Source: Acidimicrobiaceae bacterium | GTDB taxonomy: Bacteria; Actinomycetota; Acidimicrobiia; Acidimicrobiales; Poriferisodalaceae | DNA length: 64,000 bases | Assembly (NCBI GenBank): GCA_905182565.1 | Contig: CAJJCB010000024.1 | Location: 62,001-126,000, forward strand | Direction: 5' to 3' | In this document: in pieces, positions 33,367 through 43,044 of the stretch | Position numbering within the stretch: position 1 is the stretch's first letter | Layout: each line of letters begins with the position of its first letter | The notes under the pieces: generated by a model | Seen by the model: the letters and a program-made list of their open reading frames with translations, nothing else | The model's database searches: none | Told to the model about the DNA's origin: nothing | Made by a program: the position numbers and the translations under genes

Positions 33367-34415
33367 TTGCGTTACTCATTGCTGCTGCAGTTTCTATGAC
33401 GGTTTCACTCCTAGGAACGAAATACCTCATCCCATGGCTTCAAGCTGCCGGAGTTGGGCAACCGATTCGTTTAGATGGCCCAGAGGGACACCTGGTAAAA
33501 GCAGGTACTCCCACTATGGGCGGGTTGGCTATCGTGCTCGGAGCAGTAGCAGGATATGTAGTGAGTCATTTGCGAGCAGAGACAGTGATCACCCGCAGTG
33601 GGATTACTCTTACTATGGCAATAATTGGAGCGGGTTTAGTAGGATTCTTAGATGATTTAATTAAAGTAAGTCGGGAACGTAACCTTGGACTAAACAAAAA
33701 AGCAAAAATTATTGGTCTGCTGAGCGTCGGGACCAGTTTTGCGCTTCTAGCTATTTATTGGGTTGACGTAGACTCAATAATTACTTTTACGCGCGCTGAT
33801 TTTCCTAACCTTGTTGTGCCTAAGGCGGTCTGGGTCGTTTGGGCAGTGGTGCTGATATTGGCGACTTCCAATGCAGTGAATTTGACCGACGGGCTTGATG
33901 GATTGGCGGGCGGGTCCGCTGCGATTGGGTTTTCCGCGTTCATGGTCATCGGCTACTGGGCGTTTCGACACCCTGACACATATGGAGTGAGTCACTCACT
34001 GGATCTAGCTATCGTTGCTGCGTCGATGGCTGGTGGTTGTGTAGGTTTTTTGTGGTGGAATGCGCCACCGGCGCAAATATTTATGGGAGACACGGGTTCC
34101 CTAGCTATCGGAACAGCGATGGCAGGGCTGGCTTTACTGTTGGAAACCCATTTATTACTTCCAGTAATTGGCGGTCTGTATGTGCTCGAGACCGTCTCAG
34201 TGATCCTGCAAGTGGGTTCTTATAAGCTTGCAGGACGGCGGATATTCAGAATGGCTCCGATACACCATCATTTCGAGCTAGGTGGTTGGCCTGAAACAAC
34301 TGTATTGATCAGATTGTGGATCCTAAATGGTCTCTGCGTAGCTTTTGCTTTGGGTATTTTTTATGCGGACTATGTCAGCTTAGATTTAGTTCAGCTTCCA
34401 GCAGGGTCCTTATGA
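33363..34415 (+). CDS. mraY: Phospho-MurNAc-pentapeptide transferase MraY
   Basis: MraY makes lipid I at the inner membrane from UDP-MurNAc-pentapeptide and undecaprenyl phosphate. It has about ten TM segments, the acidic motif FLDDLIKV, NLTDGLDGLAGG with metal-binding Asp residues, and MGDTGSLAIG plus APIHHHFELGGWPE, the MraY-specific His motif. It has 350 residues. The TTG start at 33363 overlaps murE by 4 nt, and the gene overlaps murD by 4 nt. Confidence 0.95.
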   Translation: MIALLIAAAVSMTVSLLGTKYLIPWLQAAGVGQPIRLDGPEGHLVKAGTPTMGGLAIVLGAVAGYVVSHLRAETVITRSGITLTMAIIGAGLVGFLDDLIKVSRERNLGLNKKAKIIGLLSVGTSFALLAIYWVDVDSIITFTRADFPNLVVPKAVWVVWAVVLILATSNAVNLTDGLDGLAGGSAAIGFSAFMVIGYWAFRHPDTYGVSHSLDLAIVAASMAGGCVGFLWWNAPPAQIFMGDTGSLAIGTAMAGLALLLETHLLLPVIGGLYVLETVSVILQVGSYKLAGRRIFRMAPIHHHFELGGWPETTVLIRLWILNGLCVAFALGIFYADYVSLDLVQLPAGSL

Positions 34416-35758
34416 CTCATGTCGATTTAAGTCGCTGCGCCGTAGCAGGCCTTGGTGTTACCGGCCGTGCTGTCGCCAATGCCCTTATTGACAGAGGGTC
34501 ACAGGTGGTGTTGATGGATGACAAGCCATCAGCTACCACTGAATTTGGTCTCGCAGCAGGGCTTGAGGTGTGTGACTCTTCGAACAGTGCTGATCTAGAA
34601 ATAGCGCTTTCAGGAGTGACAGCTCTCAGCATCGGCCCTGGAATTTCAGCTCACCACAACATATACAGGATTGCAGCCTCAAAAGGTTTGCCAGTCGTTA
34701 GCGAATTAGACCTCGCAGCGATGTGGGACTCACGACCTTGCGCTGCTATTACTGGCACTAATGGCAAAACAACGGTAACCGATCTAGTGACTAAAATGTT
34801 GCTGCAATCGAATATCGAAGCAGTTGCAGCGGGTAACACCGATATACCGTTAGTAGAGGCCTTGTCGATTAGAGATCCGACCCCGGAAGTTTTCGTTGTT
34901 GAAGCTTCTTCTTTTCGACTTCATAATGTTGAGCTCTTTCGACCACGTGTTGCAGCTTGGCTAAATTTTGCTCCTGATCATTTAGATTGGCATGGGGACC
35001 TTGAAAGCTACGCTAATTCAAAAAAGAAAATTTGGGAGCAACAAGAAGCGGGCGATTTAACTGTTTTGCCATATGAAGATGAATTTATAAATTCCTTATA
35101 TAAGGGTGCAGCGTCTCAACTTCTGACGTTTGGACCCGGGGGCGACGTGTCTGTCCAGGGCTCTCACATTGTAGATCGTGGTGAAAAAATTGTTGCTATT
35201 GAAAAGATGCCGTTAGGGCGTCCCCATGATCTTTTGAATGCTTGCGCAGCTGTTGCTGTCGCCCGAGAAATGGGTGCAAAAGTTCGAGCGGTGGAGTCGG
35301 TACTCATTAATTTTTCGGGTCTATCCCATAGGCTTGAGTTCGTAACCAAAACCGGCGGCGTCAATTTTTTTAATGACAGTAAAGCCACGACGCCGCATGC
35401 GACAGTAGCGGCGCTCAAAGGTTTTGAGAATGCAGTACTCATAGTTGGTGGGCGAAACAAAGCTATAGAATTCACTCCTCTATTGGGTGCAATTGCGAAC
35501 TTAGGTGCTGTGGTGTGTATCGGCGAAACCGCTGATTTGCTTGTGTCGTTATTTAGCCCGTATATGCCAGCCTTTAGGGCGACGTCAATGAAGGAAGCGG
35601 TGAATGTCGCTGCTGCTATGGCTCAAGATCTCTCTGGGTCGGTACTGCTTTCCCCTGCATGTGCGTCTTTCGACTGGTATTCAGGGTATGAGGCCCGAGG
35701 CGACGACTTTAAGAAAGCGGTTAAGCAAGTCTCTTTAGGAGAGGGACAAGATGACTAG
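34412..35758 (+). CDS. murD: UDP-MurNAc-L-alanine:D-glutamate ligase MurD
   Basis: MurD adds D-glutamate to UDP-MurNAc-L-Ala. The N-terminal Rossmann part has AVAGLGVTGRAVANAL, the ATP loop is ITGTNGKTTVTDL (about residues 112-124), EASSFRL follows, then LNFAPDHLDWH and FNDSKATTPHA. ATG 34412 overlaps the mraY stop (ATGA) and gives 448 residues. A longer frame from 34316 would add 32 residues lying inside mraY and is rejected. It overlaps ftsW by 8 nt. Confidence 0.95.
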   Translation: MTHVDLSRCAVAGLGVTGRAVANALIDRGSQVVLMDDKPSATTEFGLAAGLEVCDSSNSADLEIALSGVTALSIGPGISAHHNIYRIAASKGLPVVSELDLAAMWDSRPCAAITGTNGKTTVTDLVTKMLLQSNIEAVAAGNTDIPLVEALSIRDPTPEVFVVEASSFRLHNVELFRPRVAAWLNFAPDHLDWHGDLESYANSKKKIWEQQEAGDLTVLPYEDEFINSLYKGAASQLLTFGPGGDVSVQGSHIVDRGEKIVAIEKMPLGRPHDLLNACAAVAVAREMGAKVRAVESVLINFSGLSHRLEFVTKTGGVNFFNDSKATTPHATVAALKGFENAVLIVGGRNKAIEFTPLLGAIANLGAVVCIGETADLLVSLFSPYMPAFRATSMKEAVNVAAAMAQDLSGSVLLSPACASFDWYSGYEARGDDFKKAVKQVSLGEGQDD

Positions 35759-36887
35759 CCTCCTGCCCAAGAAAAAACTATTACCTACTGTGGGTTTATC
35801 TGACTCACCGCTTAAGTATGTGGCAATGCTGGCATCAGTGCTCATGCTCTTGCTAGCCGGTGCAGTGGCTGTCGTGGAGGCTTCCCGCCTGTCGGGCATA
35901 GAGAACTCTGGAAACTCTTTTCATTATTTTTTGCGCCATATCGCTGCGGTTGCGCTAGCGATAATTTTTCTTTTAATCACATTGCACATTGACTACAGGA
36001 AATGGCGAAAGTTAGCAGGAGGGTTAATATTTGTCAGTTTTTCAGCACTAATTGCAGTTGAAATACTCGGCTATGTAGCGAATGGATCGAGGAGGTGGAT
36101 TGACCTCGGACCATTCAATTTTCAGCCGTCGGAATTACTGAAACTTTCGACAGTAATTGGATTGGCGTCATTTCTGGCTCAACGGAGAAGTCAGATTGCT
36201 AGTGCAAAAAAGTTAGTTGTTCCCGTGATGGTTGGCTTGGGTGCGGTGGGCTTTGTGATAGCGAAACTACAATCTGACTTAGGCACCGCAATTCTCTTAG
36301 CCGTGATCGTGGCCGGGATGCTATTTGTGTCGGGTGTTCCAATTCGGTATCTCTTGTTCCCGCTGAGCGGGGTGGTAGCAGTTGGCGCAATGTTTATTGC
36401 CAGCGTTCCATATCGGCGTGGGAGAATGGTGGGCCTGTTAAATCCAAGCGCTTATTGTAGCGATGAAACGTACCAAGTTTGTCAAGCCATGGCGACGCTA
36501 GCGAATGGCGGGCTTACAGGCACTGGGTTCGGCAGTGGTCAAGCAAAATGGGGTTGGGTGCCCGCTGCTCATACAGATTTTGTTTTTGCTGTAATCGGAG
36601 AAGAAGTCGGCTTTCTGGGTGGGGTAGTAATCATAGGACTGCTTGGAGTGCTGAGTCTGTTGGGGTTTAGGACTGCGCAAGAAGCCCCCGATTTTTTTGG
36701 CTCATTGTTAGCTGCTGGGATAACAATTTGGTTCACAGGTCAAACATTTATCAATCTCGGAGGTGTTCTCGGACTAATACCGGTCACCGGGATTCCCTTA
36801 CCATTCATTTCATATGGAGGTTCAGCGTTGTTAGCTACTGTTTCAGCGGCAGGAATTTTACTTAATATTGCCCGTCAATCACGATGA
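35751..36887 (+). CDS. ftsW: Septal glycan polymerase FtsW
   Basis: FtsW is the SEDS-family glycosyltransferase that polymerises lipid II at the septum with FtsI. The 378-residue protein has about ten TM segments. Family motifs are NGSRRWIDLGPFNFQPSEL, KLQSDLGTAILL, VPAAHTDFVFAVIGEE with the catalytic-site region, and PLPFISYGGSALLAT near the C-terminus. It overlaps murD by 8 nt and murG by 4 nt (ATGA). Confidence 0.94.
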   Translation: MTSLLPKKKLLPTVGLSDSPLKYVAMLASVLMLLLAGAVAVVEASRLSGIENSGNSFHYFLRHIAAVALAIIFLLITLHIDYRKWRKLAGGLIFVSFSALIAVEILGYVANGSRRWIDLGPFNFQPSELLKLSTVIGLASFLAQRRSQIASAKKLVVPVMVGLGAVGFVIAKLQSDLGTAILLAVIVAGMLFVSGVPIRYLLFPLSGVVAVGAMFIASVPYRRGRMVGLLNPSAYCSDETYQVCQAMATLANGGLTGTGFGSGQAKWGWVPAAHTDFVFAVIGEEVGFLGGVVIIGLLGVLSLLGFRTAQEAPDFFGSLLAAGITIWFTGQTFINLGGVLGLIPVTGIPLPFISYGGSALLATVSAAGILLNIARQSR

Positions 36888-38023
36888 TCAGACTGAGAAA
36901 GGCTAAACCAATTCTTCTTATAGCGGGAGGCGGTACAGCCGGTCACCTAATCCCTGGTTTGGCTGTTGCCGACGCACTAGTGAAAGCTGGTTGGCCTCGG
37001 GAAGATATTCGTTTTATGGGGAGCGAACGAGGAGTTGAACAATTAATGGTTCCTCAAGCTGGATTTCATCTAACTACTTTCCAAGGGAGGGGCTACAACA
37101 GGCGGCAAGTGAGTTTCCAGAATCTGAAAAATTTACTTAAGTTAACTGTTGGTATTTCAAAAGGTGTTTGGAGCGTTTACCGAATTAATCCCGCTGCTGT
37201 TCTATGTCTGGGTGGCTATGCCGCTTTGCCAGCCTCCATTGGAGCAGTCATTAAGTCGACTCCGTTGATTATCTCTGAACAGAACGCTGCTGCGTCTGCG
37301 ACTAACCGACTGCTCGCAAGGTTTGCGAAAGTTTCAGCAGTACCAACTGTTGGCACTGGTTTAGTGCGAGAAGTAGCAACGGGCAACCCGGTCAGAGAAC
37401 TGGTGCACGAAGCAAAAGGAAATAGAAATAAAACACGAACAAAACGTGGTTGGCCGGAATCGATCCAAGTCGTTGCAATTTTTGGAGGGTCCTTGGGGGC
37501 GACGAGCCTCAACAACGCAGTTTGGGCAGCTAGCGACCAGATAGCAGAGAGACCAAATGTTCTTTTCTACCATGTAGTGGGAGAAAGAGATTGGGAAGAA
37601 CGCCCGGAAATACCGGCAGAAAATTATGTGGCAGTCCAATACGATCACGATCTTCCGAACTCCCTCGGGGCGGCTGATTTTGCTATCTGTCGAGCTGGTG
37701 GCTCCACTGTTGCGGAACTACAAATACTTCAAATTCCATGTTTATTGATTCCGCTACCGTTCGCTCCGAACAATCATCAACAAAGAAATGCAGAAATGTT
37801 AGAGAAAATCGGTACTGGCAAAATTTTGCAAGATGCTGCCTTAGATTCTGTTGCTTTAATTACTGAGATTGATCGGGCATTAGGCGCAGACCCCCAACAA
37901 AAAAAGCAGCTAATTGATGAGAAGGTGCCGCCGAATGCTGCCAAAGCCGTGTCAGAATTGATAGTTAGACACGCGCTGGAAATCCCAGCCGACCTAGACA
38001 GGGAAGCATTCGGTAGTGACTGA
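36884..38023 (+). CDS. murG: Lipid II synthase MurG
   Basis: MurG transfers GlcNAc to lipid I at the cytoplasmic face of the membrane. GGGTAGHLIPGLAVADAL (residues 15-32) is the first Gly-rich loop, IFGGSLGATSLN the second, and CRAGGSTVAELQ with PLPFAPNNHQQRNAE forms the UDP-GlcNAc site. The 379-residue protein is full length. ATGA overlap with ftsW and an 8-nt overlap with murC show coupling. Confidence 0.95.
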   Translation: MIRLRKAKPILLIAGGGTAGHLIPGLAVADALVKAGWPREDIRFMGSERGVEQLMVPQAGFHLTTFQGRGYNRRQVSFQNLKNLLKLTVGISKGVWSVYRINPAAVLCLGGYAALPASIGAVIKSTPLIISEQNAAASATNRLLARFAKVSAVPTVGTGLVREVATGNPVRELVHEAKGNRNKTRTKRGWPESIQVVAIFGGSLGATSLNNAVWAASDQIAERPNVLFYHVVGERDWEERPEIPAENYVAVQYDHDLPNSLGAADFAICRAGGSTVAELQILQIPCLLIPLPFAPNNHQQRNAEMLEKIGTGKILQDAALDSVALITEIDRALGADPQQKKQLIDEKVPPNAAKAVSELIVRHALEIPADLDREAFGSD

Positions 38024-39392
38024 AATAGATTTGTCGGCTCCTTCTGAAATTCATTTGATTGGCGCCGGTGGCGCAGGCATGAACGGAATAGGTGCAGTCT
38101 TGTGTGAAATGGGGCACCGCGTTACCGGCAGTGACATTCGTGAGTCGGCAGGTGTAACTCGCCTCCGAGCGCTCGGAGTGCAGGTGGCCATCGGGCACAG
38201 CCCCGCTAATGTGACCGCTTCACAGTTAGTAGCGCGCTCAACAGCGATTGCAGATGACAATGAAGAGGTCCTGGAGGCTAGATCAATCGGAGCAACTGTC
38301 TTATCTAGGGCAGACATTCTCACAGCAATATGTAAGCTAAAAGTAACTATCGCTGTAGCAGGAACACATGGTAAAACAACCACTTCATCGATGTTGTCGT
38401 TGGCTCTTGTGTCGGCCGGGCTACGGCCGTCATTCATAATTGGCGGTGACCTAAATGAGATAGGTTCTGGCTCAGTTTGGGACCGTACCGGTGAGCTCTT
38501 TGTCGTCGAAGCAGATGAGTCAGACGGTACTTTTACTCAGCTAGGGGCGCACGCCGTTGTTGTTACTAATATCGAATGCGATCACCTTGACTACTATGGG
38601 TCTATAGAGGCAATTAATGAGGCTTTCGAGGACTTTGCATCTGCGGCTCAGGGCCCAAAAATTATTTGTATTGACGATGTAGGCGCAGGTTTGCTAGCCA
38701 AGAAATTAGAAAAGTGCACCACGTATGGCGAGCATTCAGAGAGTGATTACCGGATCGCAAATGTAACATTGTCTCGATACAGCTCGACATTCTCGATATT
38801 TAAACGAGGTGAATTACTCGGTCATTGTGAATTGCCAGTGCCTGGCTTGCATAATGTCTTGAACGCTACGGCGGCAGTCGCAGCCGCAGTTGAACTAGGA
38901 GCTAAGCCCGAAAAAATCATTTCGGCATTAGCTAAATTTGCTGGTGTTGCACGCCGTTTTGAGTTCAGAGGTGAGAGCGATGGCGTCACTTTCGTGGATG
39001 ACTATGCGCATTTGCCTACCGAGGTGGAGGCTGCTTTGGCGGCGGCTAAAGCAGGAGATTGGAAACGTGTAGTAGCAGTTTTCCAGCCTCATAGGTACAG
39101 CCGCACAGCAGAACTTTGGAATGAATTTAGGCATTCCTTTCGTGACGCGGACCATCTGGTCCTAACTGATGTATACGCAGCCGGAGAAGAGCCACAGCCA
39201 GGTATAACCAGTGACCTAATCCTTCAGGCGATACTTGCTGAGTACCCAAGCGCTTCGGTGGAATATCTTCCGCAACGAGCTTCTTTGAAAACTTACTTAA
39301 ACAAGTATCTAAAATCCGGTGATCTCTGCTTGACAATGGGCGCTGGCGACTTGACTTTACTGCCAGACGAAATCCAGCACCGAGTCGGCTGA
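38016..39392 (+). CDS. murC: UDP-MurNAc:L-alanine ligase MurC
   Basis: MurC adds the first amino acid to UDP-MurNAc. It opens HLIGAGGAGMNGIGAVL, has the ATP loop AGTHGKTTTSSM (about residues 114-125), EADESDGTF, NIECDHLDYYG, VDDYAHLPTEV and FQPHRYSR. At 458 residues it is full length. The GTG at 38016 is the start. murB follows one base after the stop, which is the common actinobacterial arrangement. Confidence 0.95.
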   Translation: MTEIDLSAPSEIHLIGAGGAGMNGIGAVLCEMGHRVTGSDIRESAGVTRLRALGVQVAIGHSPANVTASQLVARSTAIADDNEEVLEARSIGATVLSRADILTAICKLKVTIAVAGTHGKTTTSSMLSLALVSAGLRPSFIIGGDLNEIGSGSVWDRTGELFVVEADESDGTFTQLGAHAVVVTNIECDHLDYYGSIEAINEAFEDFASAAQGPKIICIDDVGAGLLAKKLEKCTTYGEHSESDYRIANVTLSRYSSTFSIFKRGELLGHCELPVPGLHNVLNATAAVAAAVELGAKPEKIISALAKFAGVARRFEFRGESDGVTFVDDYAHLPTEVEAALAAAKAGDWKRVVAVFQPHRYSRTAELWNEFRHSFRDADHLVLTDVYAAGEEPQPGITSDLILQAILAEYPSASVEYLPQRASLKTYLNKYLKSGDLCLTMGAGDLTLLPDEIQHRVG

Positions 39393-39393
39393 T

Positions 39394-40317
39394 ATGGCTT
39401 GGTCGGACCAGGAACGTATTGATTCAGCCGCACGGTCATTAGGCACACTTGGGGAAATAGACTTTCCTCTGGGGAGCGTGACTACGTACCGTGTTGGCGG
39501 TCCAGCTGCGATTTGTGTAAAAGCAGAAACTGAGCAAGACCTACTCAAAGTAGTGAATGTTGGCAAGATTTTCGATCTAGATATCCTCGTTTTTGGGCGA
39601 GGTTCTAACCTGTTGATCTCTGATCAAGGGTTCGAGGGAATAGCTGTCGTCCTTTCTGAATCATTTGGTGAAATTACTATAAATGGCCATGAAGTGAGTG
39701 TCGGCGGCGCTGTTCCCTTGCCTGTCCTAGCTCGTAAGACTGTTAGCGAAAATCTTTCTGGACTTGAGTGGATGGTCGGGGTTCCTGGATCAGTGGGCGG
39801 AGCTATTCGAATGAATGCTGGGGGACATGGAAGTGATACATCGAGAAGCTTGGTCACAGCACAAATAATGAATATGCGAAGCGGCACAGTTCATCAGCGA
39901 ACAGCTCAGCAACTAAATTTTAGTTACCGAGGTAGTAACGTTAAGCAATCTGAAATCGTATTGTCTGCTCGGTTTAAATGCGATTCAGATCTTCGTGGCG
40001 ATGGTCAAGTTCTGCTCTCTGAGATCGTTCGATGGAGAAGAGAAAACCAACCTGGTGGACAAAATGCTGGATCGGTATTCGTTAACCCCGAGAATGGAAC
40101 ATCTGGATCACTAATCGAAGAAGCAGGATTAAAAGGTTTGCGCATGGGCAGCGCTTTTGTATCCCCTCGCCACGCCAATTTTATTCAATGCGAACCTGGA
40201 GGTTCGGCGGAAGATGTAAAGGCTTTAATCGATCATGTGCGATCGACGGTAGAGAAACATTCTCAAATTAAGCTCACTTCCGAAATTCGATTTGTTGGTT
40301 TCGGTGAAGGTTCCTAG
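39394..40317 (+). CDS. murB: UDP-N-acetylenolpyruvoylglucosamine reductase MurB
   Basis: MurB reduces UDP-GlcNAc-enolpyruvate to UDP-MurNAc with FAD and NADPH. TTYRVGGPAAIC, FGRGSNLLISD and GVPGSVGGAIRMNAG form the FAD site. NQPGGQNAGSVFVNPE carries the Ser that protonates the substrate, and SPRHANFI lies near the C-terminus. With 307 residues it is the short type lacking the extra loop of E. coli MurB. It starts one base after murC and is followed 6 nt later by ftsQ. Confidence 0.94.
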   Translation: MAWSDQERIDSAARSLGTLGEIDFPLGSVTTYRVGGPAAICVKAETEQDLLKVVNVGKIFDLDILVFGRGSNLLISDQGFEGIAVVLSESFGEITINGHEVSVGGAVPLPVLARKTVSENLSGLEWMVGVPGSVGGAIRMNAGGHGSDTSRSLVTAQIMNMRSGTVHQRTAQQLNFSYRGSNVKQSEIVLSARFKCDSDLRGDGQVLLSEIVRWRRENQPGGQNAGSVFVNPENGTSGSLIEEAGLKGLRMGSAFVSPRHANFIQCEPGGSAEDVKALIDHVRSTVEKHSQIKLTSEIRFVGFGEGS

Positions 40318-40323
40318 AGATCA

Positions 40324-41076
40324 ATGACTGAAAAAGTTGAGGAAAATAATCAAGCTGACCCACCGAGAAGGGTTTTTAAAGTTCTGGCTTTGTCATTCGC
40401 TTGTCTCGCTACTCTTCTCGGCAGTCTTATCATCACGATTCGATCTGAATTTTTAGATGTTGACAAAATCGAAATTCGGGGTTTAACCAGACTCACTTTC
40501 AATGAAATTGCGAATTCATTGGAGTTTGAAATAAATTCCAGACTGGTTGGTTTGAAGATCTCAGAGTCCGAAAAAGCTTTAACGAAATTGCCGTGGGTCG
40601 AAATAGCTCATGTCGATCGTTCATGGTCAGGGCTAGTCGTCGTGAAGGTACGAGAGCGACGTCCCATCGCATTAGCTCTGTCAGCTCCCTCGAAATGGGT
40701 TCTAGTCGATCGAAATGGAGGAGTGCTCACAGGTCCCCTTGCAAACCCGAGTTCATACCCAAGACTCTCGGGAGTTAGAGCAGCCTCTGAACCGGGAACT
40801 TTTTTGGAAGAAGACAGCGGTGCGTTACTAGCGATTCTTGAAGCAGTGCCCCAAGAGCTATACGAAAACGTCGAGGCGATATATCGAGATGGTCGATCTG
40901 ACATATGGATTCGACTTAGGACAGGAGAGAATATAGCAATGGGTGATGATTCTAGGTTGGGAGCGAAAGTTGCTTCTTTGGCTACGATGGTCTTAGAGGT
41001 TCGAGAAGGAGAACTTCGTGGAGCATTTATTGATGTTTCGGTTCCTGATTTGCCGATTGTGCGCCCAAGAAGCTAA
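40324..41076 (+). CDS. ftsQ: Division protein FtsQ
   Basis: FtsQ is a single-pass scaffold of the divisome. The protein has a cytoplasmic N-terminus, a TM helix (about residues 20-42), a POTRA domain (VDKIEIRGLTRLTFNEIANS, about 49-70 onward) and an FtsQ domain (WVEIAHVDRSW, VKVRERRPIALAL, WVLVDRNGGVL). At 250 residues it is typical. It closes the tightly packed mraZ-ftsQ block; 162 nt then separate it from ftsZ. Confidence 0.92.
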   Translation: MTEKVEENNQADPPRRVFKVLALSFACLATLLGSLIITIRSEFLDVDKIEIRGLTRLTFNEIANSLEFEINSRLVGLKISESEKALTKLPWVEIAHVDRSWSGLVVVKVRERRPIALALSAPSKWVLVDRNGGVLTGPLANPSSYPRLSGVRAASEPGTFLEEDSGALLAILEAVPQELYENVEAIYRDGRSDIWIRLRTGENIAMGDDSRLGAKVASLATMVLEVREGELRGAFIDVSVPDLPIVRPRS

Positions 41077-41238
41077 GAACCTAGAATCTGGGGATTGACT
41101 AAATAATTTGGCGCAGGTGTGGGAAACTATAGGAAAGACCTTGTATTGTCTTGTTCTCAAGACGATCTATCGGTACTTTGATCTAGTGACCGGTCTGTTG
41201 GTTCAGACGTAGATTTTTCCATAGAAATAGGAAACCAG

Positions 41239-42333
41239 ATGGCTTCTCCCCAGAACTATCAAGCAGTAATCAAAGTTGTTGGCGTAGGCGGTGGAGGTTG
41301 CAACGCTATTAACAGGATGATCGAGGCAGACTTACAAGGAGTCGAGTTCATTGCTATTAACACAGACGCGCAAGCGCTTTTGATGAGCGATGCAGATCTC
41401 AAACTCGACATCGGGCGTGATCTAACTCGAGGGTTAGGCGCTGGCAGTGATCCAGAAGTCGGAGAGCAAGCTGCTGAAGCGCATCGAGAAGAAATCACGA
41501 ATGTGCTGAAAGGCGCTGACATGGTCTTCATAACGGCTGGCGAAGGCGGTGGAACTGGGACTGGTGGTGCACCGGTAGTGGCTGAGATAGCACGAGAGTG
41601 CGGTGCTTTAACGATTGCCGTTGTCACTCGGCCATTTGGGTTTGAGGGGCGTAGGCGTTCAGTGCAAGCTGATCAAGGTATCCAGAAGCTAAGAGACAAA
41701 GTTGACACACAAATAGTTATTCCAAATGACCGGCTTCTGTCAGTAGCGAATGAACGCACGACAATGGTCGATGCCTTCAATATGGCCGATGATGTACTTC
41801 GTGAGGGAGTGCAGGGCATCACAACCCTCATCACAACTCCAGGCTTGATAAACACAGACTTTGCAGATGTAAAAATGATAATGTCCAATGCTGGATCGGC
41901 ATTGATGGGTATTGGTCGGGCTCATGGAGAGCAAAGGTCTGAAAACGCCGCAAGGCAAGCTGTAGCTAGTCCACTTTTAGAGGCATCTATTGAAGGTGCA
42001 AGGGGAATATTGCTGAACATTACGGCCGCTACCGGCTTAGGGCTGTATGAAGTTAATGAAGCTGCTTCCGTTATTCAAGATGTTGCGCATCCCGATGCGA
42101 ATATAATTTTTGGCACCGTTATCGATGACAGCCTTGGTGAAGAAATCAGAGTGACTGTTATTGCAGCGGGGTTTGACCGTTGGGAGGACGGAGTTAAGTC
42201 TGCGGCGAAGGCCTTTGACTCTGACCCACTGCTAGAAGAAGATGAATTAATAACTGATATTTTTTCGAGTGGCAACGATGACGATGACGATGGCGATGGC
42301 GACGATATTGATGTTCCGTCGTTCCTTCGGTGA
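41239..42333 (+). CDS. ftsZ: Cell division GTPase FtsZ
   Basis: FtsZ polymerises into the Z ring. It has [15 protein letters not shown], the tubulin signature [11 protein letters not shown], and the synergy-loop [10 protein letters not shown] region. The C-terminus has a very short acidic linker ([10 protein letters not shown]) before IDVPSFLR, the peptide that binds SepF and other partners. At 364 residues it is shorter than most actinobacterial FtsZ because of this linker. The ATG follows AGGAAA. In the 162-nt leader TTGTTC (41151) and TACTTT (41174) are 17 nt apart, a possible separate promoter. Confidence 0.96.
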   Translation: MASPQNYQAVIKVVGVGGGGCNAINRMIEADLQGVEFIAINTDAQALLMSDADLKLDIGRDLTRGLGAGSDPEVGEQAAEAHREEITNVLKGADMVFITAGEGGGTGTGGAPVVAEIARECGALTIAVVTRPFGFEGRRRSVQADQGIQKLRDKVDTQIVIPNDRLLSVANERTTMVDAFNMADDVLREGVQGITTLITTPGLINTDFADVKMIMSNAGSALMGIGRAHGEQRSENAARQAVASPLLEASIEGARGILLNITAATGLGLYEVNEAASVIQDVAHPDANIIFGTVIDDSLGEEIRVTVIAAGFDRWEDGVKSAAKAFDSDPLLEEDELITDIFSSGNDDDDDGDGDDIDVPSFLR

Positions 42334-42387
42334 GAGACTTTTTAGTAAATTAGCGAAAAGTTCAACTTAACGAGAATCGGGATTATC

Positions 42388-43044
42388 TTGCTTAGTTTTT
42401 CTCGGGGTTTAGAAAATGGAAGCATATTGCGGGTGCGTTTCACTGACCGCCAAGACGGAGATACAAATAGTCAAGTCGCATTTCTGAAAGAACGTGAGCA
42501 TTGGGCTCTAGCGGAACAAGTTCATGGTGCTTCAGTAGCAACTGTCTCGAGCAGTGGCCATGTAGACCTCGTGAAAGCTGATGCTTTATTTACTGAAGCT
42601 ACTAGTGTTGTCTGTGTCATAAAAACCGCAGATTGTGTACCTATTGCGATATATGGTGAATCCTGTTTCGTCGCAGTTCATGCGGGTTGGAGGGGTCTAG
42701 CATCGGGCGTTATAGGAGCTGCAGCAAATATGTTCAGAGGGAAAAAACGCAACCTTCGAGCGATTATCGGGCCACACATTAAGGTGGGTGAATACGAGTT
42801 TGGAAATAGCGATTTGAAACGCCTTGGGGAACAGTTCGGAATGCATTTAATTGGTGCTACCGCTGCGGGATTTCCAGCACTAGATCTTTCGAGTTGGGTT
42901 TTTTCAGAGTTAGAGAAATCAGGCATCCAGGTGGATTACAACGTCGACCGTTGCACGAGCGCTGACGAACGGTACTTCTCGCATCGCGGAAGTGGCGATA
43001 TCGGCCGCATGGCAATGCTGGCTGAAATTGAACCTCGGCCTTGA
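42388..43044 (+). CDS. pgeF: Peptidoglycan editing factor / multicopper-like PgeF (YfiH)
   Basis: The protein belongs to the YfiH/YlmD family (DUF152). Its metal site is formed by EQVHGASVA, IKTADCVPIAIYG and FVAVHAGWRGLASGVI, with conserved His and Cys. Family members cleave nucleosides or remove L-Ser-containing precursors from peptidoglycan synthesis, which fits its place after ftsZ. The start is taken as TTG 42388, giving 218 residues; it has only a weak ribosome site. It overlaps yggS by 4 nt (TTGA). Confidence 0.88.
   Translation: MLSFSRGLENGSILRVRFTDRQDGDTNSQVAFLKEREHWALAEQVHGASVATVSSSGHVDLVKADALFTEATSVVCVIKTADCVPIAIYGESCFVAVHAGWRGLASGVIGAAANMFRGKKRNLRAIIGPHIKVGEYEFGNSDLKRLGEQFGMHLIGATAAGFPALDLSSWVFSELEKSGIQVDYNVDRCTSADERYFSHRGSGDIGRMAMLAEIEPRP

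Noticed and set aside
34316-34411. N-terminal extension of MurD
   Set aside because: It lies inside mraY and does not match the family; ATG 34412 with ATGA overlap is the normal start.
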